A stretch of DNA of 8,266 bases. Source: Promethearchaeota archaeon. GTDB taxonomy: Archaea; Asgardarchaeota; Lokiarchaeia; Sigynarchaeales; SOKP01. Position numbers and translations under genes: made by a program. Position 1 is the first letter of the stretch; each line of letters starts with the position of its first letter. Location of the stretch: positions 1 to 8,266 of the forward strand of contig JAGXNZ010000323.1 in assembly GCA_019894655.1 (NCBI GenBank), written 5' to 3'. This document shows positions 1 through 6,144 of the stretch, in pieces. The notes beneath the pieces are model-generated. The model saw only the letters and a program-made list of their open reading frames with translations, searched no databases and had not been told where the DNA came from.

Positions 1-690
1 AGAAAAGAAGATTTAGTTAAACCATCTGAATCTATTTTTTTACGAGGTTCTAAAATCAGCGATATCAAACCATCTACGCAAAGAAACAGTCAAACATTAA
101 AAACGGGGACAACTACGGTAGGTTTAGTATGCAAAGACGCTGTAATCTTAGGTACGGATAAAAGGGCTACAATGAGTTACTTTGTAGCGAGCAAAACAGC
201 TGAAAAACTCCATAAAATCCAAGAACACTTATATATGACTATTGCTGGAGGAGTAGCTGACGCAATGTATTTAGTCGATGTTCTCCGAGCCGAAACTACA
301 TTATATCAACTAAAGGAAGAAGAACCTATTAAAGTAAAAAGCGCTGGAAAAATGTTGTCTAATATCCTCTATCAAAATAAAATGTATCCCTTTCAAGTAG
401 GTCTCATTTTAGGAGGAGTTTCTGAAGATGAAGGTCCAGTACTTCTAAATCTTGGAGCTTATGGTTCAATTTTACCTGAAAAATTCTGTGCTGTAGGTAG
501 CGGTCAAAACTTCTCTTACGGTGTGCTCGAAGCTAAGTATAAAGATGACTTATCAATTAGCGCCGCGAAAGAAATAATTATAAAAGCTATCACTTCAAGT
601 ATTATAAGAGATATGGCTTCAGGAAATGGAATTGACATCGCAATCATCAAAAAAGACGGCCCTGCAGAGCGAGATTTTATTTCCATATAA
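1..690 (+). CDS. psmB: 20S proteasome beta subunit, 5'-truncated by window edge
   Basis: This is the catalytic beta subunit of the archaeal 20S proteasome, an N-terminal nucleophile hydrolase that degrades unfolded proteins in the cytosolic barrel. The frame is open from base 1, so the true start lies outside the window. At least 36 propeptide residues are visible, ending K-T-G before the nucleophile Thr1 at base 109 (TTTVGLVCKDAV). Counting from Thr1, Asp17 and Lys33 (base 205) are in place. The later G-S-G-Q-N-F-S-Y-G-V-L-E segment and the R-D-M-A-S-G segment carry the remaining conserved Ser and Asp residues, so the enzyme looks active. The mature part is 193 residues, normal for the family. 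The ATG at 172 is mature residue 22 and is not the start. Assignment is near certain; the number of beta paralogues in the genome cannot be judged here. Confidence 0.96.
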   Translation, partial: RKEDLVKPSESIFLRGSKISDIKPSTQRNSQTLKTGTTTVGLVCKDAVILGTDKRATMSYFVASKTAEKLHKIQEHLYMTIAGGVADAMYLVDVLRAETTLYQLKEEEPIKVKSAGKMLSNILYQNKMYPFQVGLILGGVSEDEGPVLLNLGAYGSILPEKFCAVGSGQNFSYGVLEAKYKDDLSISAAKEIIIKAITSSIIRDMASGNGIDIAIIKKDGPAERDFISI

Positions 691-900
691 TCAAATTTTT
701 ATATATCTAATTCTCATTCTCCACTATTCTTTAAATTGATTATAGTGCGTGAATATGCGCTTATCATAATATAGACATAGATACAGACAGCTTCAGAGTT
801 AGAGCTTAAAAGATGTAATTCTTGGATTTTGATGTCGAATGTATCATTCAAACTCCTTTAAATATTATCCTCAGAAAATTTAAATAGAGAAGAAGTGTGC

Positions 901-925
901 AAAAATAAATCTGCTTTATTTTTTT
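901..925 (+). terminator. A/T stem-loop followed by T-run
   Basis: A perfect 9-bp inverted repeat pairs 901-909 (AAAAATAAA) with 915-923 (TTTATTTTT) around a 5-nt loop (TCTGC). The right arm sits inside a TTTATTTTTTT tract that ends at 925. It could be a transcription stop, but it lies about 210 nt after the psmB stop and all pairs are A-T, so it may simply reflect base composition. A TATA-like ATTTAAATA lies just upstream at 878-886. Confidence 0.25.
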
Positions 926-1042
926 GATCCTTTATAATTCCTCCTCTAAATATTTAAACTTTGCGTTAGCAGTTCTACGATTTAGAAACCTTTAATAATA
1001 ATACCATATCTTTAAAAATAAAAATTATATTATTTTAGATAG

Positions 1043-1075
1043 TAGAATTTACACTTAGAACAAATTAGAATTTAC
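1043..1075. repeat. Direct repeat TAGAATTTAC, two copies 23 bp apart
   Basis: The 10-mer TAGAATTTAC occurs exactly at 1043-1052 and 1066-1075, start to start 23 bp, which is near two helical turns. Both copies lie 50-85 bp before the ATG at 1126 and just downstream of the TATA-like element at 1011-1020. Such a pair could be an operator for a dimeric regulator, but in A/T-rich DNA a chance repeat is quite possible. Confidence 0.3.
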
Positions 1076-1125
1076 TTTTCTACAAAGAATTAATAACTAC
1101 TAAATAGCCTTGGAGTCGCGTTAAA

Positions 1126-1854
1126 ATGCCTTACAGTATCATAGTGGATTTATCTCATCGAGAAAAAATAGAGGAATTTCCCGATTTTTCTTTGGGTGAT
1201 GATGAGTATGAGGTCGAATACATAGACAAGAATGAAGGCCCTATTGATTACGATTTGCTTGAAGATTATGACGTCTTATTTATAGGAAATATTCAACAAA
1301 CTAAGGATGGCAAAGATGATAAATTCACCAAAGACGAATTATTAGCAATTAAGCGATATGTCGGAGAAGGCGGGGGACTTTTTTTATCTACTGGAGAAGG
1401 AGGAGATCAAGATGTCCCAATGAAGATGGGGTCTATTAGAGTATTATATAAAATAACTGGAGTGAGAAGATTTTGGAATGGTATTATACAGGAGGCTACA
1501 TCACATTTTTTAGTAAATAAACAAAATGTGTTAATAAATGACCTGTTTGTTCATCCGATTACTGCTGGTATAACTGAAGTCGTCCTCCCTAACTGTACAT
1601 TTTTTACGATAACTGAAGAAGATGTTGAAGATATAATAGTGACTTCAGAAAAAGCAGAATTTAAATATATCGTTGACGATGACATGGGAAGTATTGGTAC
1701 TGTCCCTATCTGTGTCGTTAGCGAGTTTCACAGTGGGAGATGTGTAACTATTGGTTCATCGGATTGGCTTATTGAAGATGATTTTGGATTAGACGCAGGA
1801 GATAATATACCATTTCTATCTAACATTATTAAATGGCTCAGTTTTGAGATCTAG
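1126..1854 (+). CDS. Stand-alone GIFT/GATase1-like domain protein (IFT52 N-domain-like)
   Basis: The 242-residue protein has the alternating beta/alpha pattern of the class I amidotransferase-like (flavodoxin-like) fold. There is a strand YDVLFIGN (48-55), then KFTKDELLAIKRYVGEGGG (66-84) leading into LFLSTGEGGD (85-94), an HPIT-G-I segment (143-149), a late strand with GRCVTIGSSDW (204-214), and a closing helix ending IIKWL (234-238). The F-T-x-x-E-...-I-K-x-Y-...-G-G-...-G-E-G-G pattern and the terminal G-S-...-WL pattern resemble the N-terminal GIFT domain of the intraflagellar-transport protein IFT52 as I remember it. No Cys sits at the usual nucleophile elbow, so amidotransferase activity is unlikely; a binding or scaffold role is inferred. 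There is no signal peptide or membrane segment. The ATG has a GGAG 10 nt upstream (1112-1115). The fold call is fairly safe; the IFT52 relation is tentative and the function unknown. Confidence 0.72.
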   Translation: MPYSIIVDLSHREKIEEFPDFSLGDDEYEVEYIDKNEGPIDYDLLEDYDVLFIGNIQQTKDGKDDKFTKDELLAIKRYVGEGGGLFLSTGEGGDQDVPMKMGSIRVLYKITGVRRFWNGIIQEATSHFLVNKQNVLINDLFVHPITAGITEVVLPNCTFFTITEEDVEDIIVTSEKAEFKYIVDDDMGSIGTVPICVVSEFHSGRCVTIGSSDWLIEDDFGLDAGDNIPFLSNIIKWLSFEI

Positions 1855-1916
1855 CGTAATTCTCCTTATTTTTATGGAACTAAACATAATCAAAACAAAA
1901 AAGAGCGAAAACCAAA

Positions 1917-3029
1917 ATGGTTTTTAGGTTTCTTAGACCTGATTCAGAGACGGTCTGGAAAAACGAAATAATTCGAAAACGATTTGCTAGATATAAAAGT
2001 ATCATTGATGATAAAGAAATTGCACGGTATATAATCGCAAAAAGTATAGAATGTGACTTTGATACTAATAATTCAATTAAAAGCTTAGAGAATCTGTTGG
2101 CAGAAAAATCTAAGGAGTTTAATCTCTTATTGAATGAAACAACTGAAATAATCAAAAACCGCCAAATATACAAAAAGAACTATATTACTTTAGCTGAAAA
2201 CCTAGCAAATAAATATCTCGAAAATTGCTGTTTTTGTGAACGAAGATGTCACGTTAATCGAGCTGATGGTGAAACTGGTTTTTGCTATATTTCTAAGGAT
2301 TCTTTTGTATCGTCTGCTTTTCTTCATACGGGGGAAGAAGCTCCGCTAATACCTAGTGGTACAATTTTTTTCCAAGGATGTAATTTTGGTTGTGTATTTT
2401 GCCAAAATTACGATATATCTCAGTCATGGAAAAACAAGAAAAAAATTGAAGATATAGCTCGAAAAACAGATTCAATTCAACTTGCTAATCTTGCTGATAG
2501 ATTAGTTGAGAAAGGCGCAATAAATATTAACTATGTAGGAGGAGATCCTATTCCAAACATCCACACTATTGTTGGTAGCTTACAATATCAAACATCAAAC
2601 ATAACTCAACTTTGGAATTCGAACTTTTTCATGACTGACAAATCCTTATCAGTAATCATTGATCTAATCGATTTCTGGTTGCCAGACTGGAAGTATGGAA
2701 ATAATGTATGTGGAATGAAATACTCTGGTATTGAGAACTATTTCGATGTCATTGCCAGAAATCATAAAAGAATCCATGATGAAGGAAGTGGAGAAATTAT
2801 AATCCGACACTTGGTTTTGCCTAATCATGTAGAATGTTGCTCTAAACCAATATTAGATTTTATTGCGAAAAAAGTACCAAAGTGTGTTGTCAATATCATG
2901 CAACAGTTCAGGCCTGAATATTTGTCACACAATTATAAAGAAATAAATAGAAGACCATCAATGGGAGAAATCCATGCAGTGAAAAATTATGCTGACGATT
3001 TAGGAATATTGTACGAGCCAGTCTCTTAG
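1917..3029 (+). CDS. Radical SAM protein, PflX-type (pyruvate formate-lyase activase-like)
   Basis: A 370-residue radical SAM enzyme. The [4Fe-4S] motif CNFGCVFC places Cys155, Cys159 and Cys162 in the CX3CX2C spacing, preceded by the strand GTIFFQG. A second, N-terminal Cys set (CFCERRC at 105-111, then GETGFC to Cys123) is typical of the PflX family (COG1313 as I recall) and may bind another cluster or a structural metal. GGDP at 208-211 takes the place of the usual GGEP SAM-binding turn. Later segments W-L-P-D-W-K-Y-G (254-261), IIIRHLVLPNH (294-304) and MQQFRPEY (328-335) also fit that family. Residues 1-100 form a mostly helical, charged extension. The family's substrate is unknown and no glycyl-radical enzyme lies nearby. 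It starts 62 bp after the GIFT-like gene on the same strand, so co-transcription is possible. There is no clear ribosome-binding site before the ATG. Confidence 0.85.
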   Translation: MVFRFLRPDSETVWKNEIIRKRFARYKSIIDDKEIARYIIAKSIECDFDTNNSIKSLENLLAEKSKEFNLLLNETTEIIKNRQIYKKNYITLAENLANKYLENCCFCERRCHVNRADGETGFCYISKDSFVSSAFLHTGEEAPLIPSGTIFFQGCNFGCVFCQNYDISQSWKNKKKIEDIARKTDSIQLANLADRLVEKGAININYVGGDPIPNIHTIVGSLQYQTSNITQLWNSNFFMTDKSLSVIIDLIDFWLPDWKYGNNVCGMKYSGIENYFDVIARNHKRIHDEGSGEIIIRHLVLPNHVECCSKPILDFIAKKVPKCVVNIMQQFRPEYLSHNYKEINRRPSMGEIHAVKNYADDLGILYEPVS

Positions 3030-3099
3030 TTTTAGAAAAAATAATAAGTAATGAAAAATTCTTAAATCCTACTAACATCAATTTAACTAATTATACTTC

Positions 3100-4218
3100 A
3101 TGGTATTTTTAATGAATTTAGAAGATGTAAAAGGCGTAGGTAAAAAACAAGATGTGCTAATTGAAGCTGGTATTGATTCTGTTGAGAAGTTAGCAAACGC
3201 GAGCGTGGAAGATTTAACACAATTGAAAGGCATTGGAAAAACTACCGCTGAAAAATTCGTAAGTAGCGCTAAAGAATTATTAAGTGAACCAAAAGAGACT
3301 ATTGTAGAAAGTGGTGAATCGGTTCTTGATCAACCCTCAGAGGAAGTAGAGAAAGCGAAAAAAGAGGAAGAAGAAGCTAAAAAACTAGAAGAGAAGAAGA
3401 CAAAGTTAGCAGGCAAAAAGGTAGAAGAAGGCGATTTCGTTTTACTCAAGATGACAGCAAGAACGCAAAAAGGAAAGGTTTTTAGAGTATCTTCTGAAGA
3501 AGATGCCAAAAAAGCAGGAATGTACGAAGAAGAAAAAGCTCAACAAGGGTATTATACTCCAGAATTTGTAATAATTGGAAAGCCGGGATTTTTAAATGAA
3601 GGTTTAACTGAAACTCTAAAAGATATGAATTATTTTCAAAAAAAGTCCGTAAAAATTCCCCCTACTAAAGCCTTTGGTAAAAGAGACCCGCAAAAAATTG
3701 AAAGAATTGGCATAGCTAAATTTAGAAAATTAAACGACGGAAAAAATCCTGAATACGGTCAAGACTTCACTAATAAAAAGGGACAGAGAGGAGTTGTTTC
3801 GAATATTCTTCAAGGTAAAGTAATTATTGATTACAATCATCCTCTAGCAGGACAATCAATAGATTATAACCTTGAAATAGTAGATAAGATCGAATCATTT
3901 AATGAAAAAATCGAATATTTTATGATTTCAAAGGGAATTCCCAACGATAACGCATCTGAATTCATAGTAAATCACTTGGAGGACAAAACTCTAGAAATTA
4001 CCATTCCTAAAATGTTCCTCTTTCAGAACCTTACTTATATTAAATTCGGTTTAGCTATGGATTTGCAGACTCATATGGGTGATGAAATTGAAGATGTCAA
4101 GTTCATTGAGATATATGAGAAAATGCCAGCACAAACGCCCGCAGAGTCCGTTATGCAGAAAGTAGACGAGTACAATAAAGAGCATGACCACGACCACGAG
4201 ACAGAAGAAAGTGAATAA
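3100..4218 (+). CDS. FKBP-type peptidyl-prolyl isomerase with N-terminal helix-hairpin-helix domain
   Basis: A 372-residue cytosolic protein with four parts. Residues 7-60 hold two helix-hairpin-helix units (DVKGVGKKQDVLIEAGI and LKGIGKTTAEKFVSSA), a fold usually used for non-specific DNA or protein contacts. Residues 63-108 are a Lys/Glu-rich linker likely to form a helix or coiled coil. Residues 109-262 are an archaeal long FKBP with the insert-in-flap arrangement: EEGDFVLLKMTART at the start, EGLTETLKDMN and KIPPTKAFGKRDP in the middle, and the hallmark DYNHPLAGQSIDYNLEIVDKI (244-264) at the end. Residues 265-340 are the extra C-terminal domain of long archaeal FKBPs. An acidic HDHDHETEESE tail may bind metal, as in SlyD. 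Its role would be proline isomerisation and chaperone work on folding proteins. Start could be the ATG at 3100 or at 3112 (MNLEDVKG); neither has a Shine-Dalgarno site. The gene stands 70 bp from its upstream neighbour. Confidence 0.9.
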   Translation: MVFLMNLEDVKGVGKKQDVLIEAGIDSVEKLANASVEDLTQLKGIGKTTAEKFVSSAKELLSEPKETIVESGESVLDQPSEEVEKAKKEEEEAKKLEEKKTKLAGKKVEEGDFVLLKMTARTQKGKVFRVSSEEDAKKAGMYEEEKAQQGYYTPEFVIIGKPGFLNEGLTETLKDMNYFQKKSVKIPPTKAFGKRDPQKIERIGIAKFRKLNDGKNPEYGQDFTNKKGQRGVVSNILQGKVIIDYNHPLAGQSIDYNLEIVDKIESFNEKIEYFMISKGIPNDNASEFIVNHLEDKTLEITIPKMFLFQNLTYIKFGLAMDLQTHMGDEIEDVKFIEIYEKMPAQTPAESVMQKVDEYNKEHDHDHETEESE

Positions 4219-4251
4219 TGGAGCCTTTTCATCTTATAAATTAAATTTAAT

Positions 4252-5034
4252 CTATTTCCTTATCTCTTGATATTTTTTTACAATCAAATCACAAATTTTC
4301 GAAGCTGGGTCCGTATCATGTTTCCAATTAGAGAATTGCGGAAAAGTACCAGCATCTACTACATATAATTTATTTGTATTAGTTTCTCTAACTAGATCAA
4401 GATGTCCAAATAACAGATTATATTTTTCCTTCCATTTTATAAGATATTTTTCTATTTCTTTATCGGATTCGATTAATTCAGTAGCTTGATGTTCATTTGA
4501 GAAAGGTCTTTTTTCACATATACAGATTTCATTTTCTATAAAATAAGCTAAGTAGTGTGTCCCTTTGATAAAATTTTCGAGATAGAGATAATTTTCAGTT
4601 GGAGTATTAAAATCTTGAAAAGAGTTATATACTTTGACACCTTTACTTCCAGAACCAAAAATAGGTTTTGAAATAAGAGGAAAGCTTGACTCTTTAAGTT
4701 GACTTTTAAGAGTTTTAAGGGTGCCCATAAAAAGCTTTGGACATAAAAAACCTAAGTTTTTCATAGAAAAATGCGATTCTACTCGATCTTTATGGATATA
4801 ACTAATATTTGTATTTGGAATGACTGGAACCATATTTGCATCTAAAAAATAACCCGCATAAAGAAAAAGTAAATTCTTAGATTTCAATATATAAAAATCC
4901 TTATTAAGTAGCATTTCATTGACAAATAAATCATTTAGCGTAAAAATTTTTACTCCATGTCCACTATCTTCAAGGCATTTTTGAATTTCCCTAATTAATT
5001 TGCCTTTCTTTTTAGATAAAATTCCAATATTCAT
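4252..5034 (-). CDS. ATP-grasp protein, RimK/ITPK-like, with altered metal site
   Basis: A 260-residue ATP-grasp protein. Visible elements are a pre-ATP N-domain (1-90) starting MNIGILSKKKGKL, the ATP-binding strand PLISKPIFGSGSKGVKVY with Lys123 and a Gly-rich loop (119-136), the hinge YLENF with Glu153 (151-155), the strand HYLAYFIENEICICEKRPF (160-178), FGHLDLV with Asp213, and the final metal strand VVDAGTFPQF (225-234). In active family members the last motif reads D-x-N; here Asn is replaced by Gly229, so metal binding may be weaker or changed. The Gly-rich loop makes it more RimK-like than the two other ATP-grasp proteins here. It follows the gene at 5867-5049 after only 14 bp, with a purine-rich AAGAAGAAG before its ATG, so the two form an operon. 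Possible substrates include inositol phosphates (from the neighbouring synthase) or an amino-acid or peptide ligation; motifs alone cannot decide. Confidence 0.8.
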   Translation of the reverse strand: MNIGILSKKKGKLIREIQKCLEDSGHGVKIFTLNDLFVNEMLLNKDFYILKSKNLLFLYAGYFLDANMVPVIPNTNISYIHKDRVESHFSMKNLGFLCPKLFMGTLKTLKSQLKESSFPLISKPIFGSGSKGVKVYNSFQDFNTPTENYLYLENFIKGTHYLAYFIENEICICEKRPFSNEHQATELIESDKEIEKYLIKWKEKYNLLFGHLDLVRETNTNKLYVVDAGTFPQFSNWKHDTDPASKICDLIVKKYQEIRK

Positions 5035-5048
5035 AGTTATTCTTCTTC

Positions 5049-5867
5049 TTAAATTTTAGCTTGTTTGATTAAATAATCTCCTATAATTTTAGGGCCATTC
5101 TTAAAGTAATTAAAATTTGGTGATGAATTTATATCCGTCAAGAAAAATTTTCCTCCCTTTGATTTTAAGAAATCTATAGAACTTACTTTTAATCCAATTG
5201 CTTCAGTAGCAGTATAAACTATTTCTGTTAATTCGGGAATTTTTTCTATTTTTATTCTAGATTTCATTTTATCAGGATTGATTAAAACTGGTAATTGTTT
5301 GAAATAAAAAATTTCGTCGCCAATTAGATATACTTTATATTCCCATTTACTCTTTATAAAATCTTGAAAATACAAATGTGTGTATTTTGGGTAATTTCCG
5401 CGCGATTCAGCAATAGCGCGAACATCAATTACCCTTAAATATCCGTCTTTTTTCTGAACTTGAGGATTAAAATCATAATTTTTTTGGTCTATAATATTTT
5501 TAACTATGTATTCATTAAATGGGGGTGATTGTCCTGCTGGATTTATCGAAAAATTGGGAACTTGAATCCCGGCTTTTCTTAAGACAACACTATTTAAAAA
5601 TCTATTGAAAGCAAGAAAAATACTTCTTGATGAATTAATCACTGGAATACTGGTTTCATGCTCTATTAATTTCACTAAATCTAACACTAGATCTCCTTTT
5701 GCTTTCACAAAAAAGATGTCTTCATCGAAATTGTAATTCGAGAAATCTATCATATAGTCTTCTTCGAGGTATATTGAAATCTCTGCTATATTGTTAGTAT
5801 ATTTTAAGAATTGAATAGATTTTTTTTCTAAATGGTAATTATCTGTTATTAATCCTATTTTTATCAA
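5049..5867 (-). CDS. ATP-grasp protein, ITPK-like putative inositol phosphate kinase
   Basis: A 272-residue ATP-grasp protein, first gene of a two-gene operon. The N-domain begins MIKIGLITDN and continues to about 85; SIPVINSSRSIFLAFNRF (73-90) resembles the 'pre-grasp' segment before the ATP domain. Lys123 (EYIVKNI) is the likely ATP lysine. LYFQDF (165-170) is the hinge, WEYKVYLIGDEIFYFKQLP (175-193) is the strand that in ITPK reads x-YK-hydrophobic-hydrophobic-G, Asp232 lies in SSIDFL, and TDINSSPNF (244-252) is the D-x-N metal motif with Asp245 and Asn247. The Gly-rich loop of RimK-type ligases is absent. The start is a TTG at 5867: an in-frame stop lies 18 bases upstream and the next in-frame ATG is at residue 39, inside the first domain. 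A GTAGGT just before TTG may help ribosome binding. Kinase activity on inositol phosphates is inferred from motifs and the nearby synthase. Confidence 0.78.
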   Translation of the reverse strand: MIKIGLITDNYHLEKKSIQFLKYTNNIAEISIYLEEDYMIDFSNYNFDEDIFFVKAKGDLVLDLVKLIEHETSIPVINSSRSIFLAFNRFLNSVVLRKAGIQVPNFSINPAGQSPPFNEYIVKNIIDQKNYDFNPQVQKKDGYLRVIDVRAIAESRGNYPKYTHLYFQDFIKSKWEYKVYLIGDEIFYFKQLPVLINPDKMKSRIKIEKIPELTEIVYTATEAIGLKVSSIDFLKSKGGKFFLTDINSSPNFNYFKNGPKIIGDYLIKQAKI

Positions 5868-5898
5868 ATAACCTACACTTACTCAACGCAATCATTGA

Positions 5899-5907
5899 AA
5901 ATATAAT
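5899..5907 (-). promoter_or_regulatory. Candidate TATA box for the ATP-grasp operon
   Basis: Read on the minus strand the bases are ATTATATTT, centred about 36 bp before the TTG at 5867. A start of transcription about 25 bp downstream would give a leader of roughly 10 nt, in keeping with short archaeal leaders. Other A/T-rich runs nearby (5948-5957) are alternatives. Confidence 0.3.
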
Positions 5908-6092
5908 CACTTGCTTATTAATAGTATAAAACTATGTAATTTTAAAGTATATAATAAAAAAAATGATAAGTTAAATTATCCTTGTTCTTTTTCTCTTTTT
6001 AGATTTCTAATGACTTTTTTCCTTTAGTTTCATTTAAGTCTCTATTTTTAGAATTAGGAATTAATTAAGAGCAGTAATTTATTTATCAATAC

Positions 6093-6101
6093 ATTTAAAT
6101 A
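6093..6101 (+). promoter_or_regulatory. Candidate TATA box for the ITPK-like gene
   Basis: ATTTAAATA ends 43 bp before the ATG at 6145, so transcription would begin near 6122-6127 and leave a leader of about 20 nt. The same 9-mer, in the matching orientation, lies before the inositol-phosphate synthase (8247-8255). The rest of the 277-bp divergent gap (5868-6144) is A/T-rich with a pyrimidine-rich run around 5979-6001 and shows no gene. Confidence 0.4.
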
Positions 6102-6144
6102 TTTTAATTTGTTTTTATGAAATCAAATTGAAGCGGTTTTTTAA

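Larger units (their letters stand above)
691..1125. other. 435-bp non-coding stretch between psmB and the GIFT-like gene
   Basis: No convincing gene is present on either strand; only very short reading frames occur, for example ATG at 832 giving 9 codons. The stretch is A/T-rich. It contains several TATA-like elements: TTTAAATAT near 857-865, ATTTAAATA at 878-886, TATTTAAA at 951-958 and TTTAAAAATA at 1011-1020. The last two are candidates for promoting the gene at 1126. It also holds the A/T hairpin at 901-925 and the direct repeat at 1043-1075 described separately. The T-rich segment just after the psmB stop (695-705) could end the proteasome transcript, since archaeal termination often needs only a T-run. 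I see no tRNA and no C/D-box pair that fits the consensus. Confidence 0.6.

Noticed and set aside
172..174. ATG as the start of the proteasome gene
   Set aside because: The frame is open upstream to base 1 and carries the catalytic Thr1 and propeptide; this ATG encodes mature residue 22.
832..861. Tiny ORF of 9 codons in the long gap
   Set aside because: Too short, no ribosome-binding site, and no sign of coding bias.
1126..1854. Active glutamine amidotransferase
   Set aside because: The fold is similar but no Cys occurs at the nucleophile elbow and no Cys-His-Glu triad can be made out.
1874..1927. 17-codon ORF between the GIFT-like and radical SAM genes
   Set aside because: Out of frame with the radical SAM gene and overlaps its start; probably chance.
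1880..2173. Minus-strand reading frame of 97 codons
   Set aside because: It lies opposite the N-terminal part of the radical SAM gene, has no recognisable domain, and its composition is that of an antisense shadow.
5961..6020. C/D-box guide RNA in the divergent gap
   Set aside because: A C-box-like ATGATAA occurs but no CTGA D box follows at a suitable distance.
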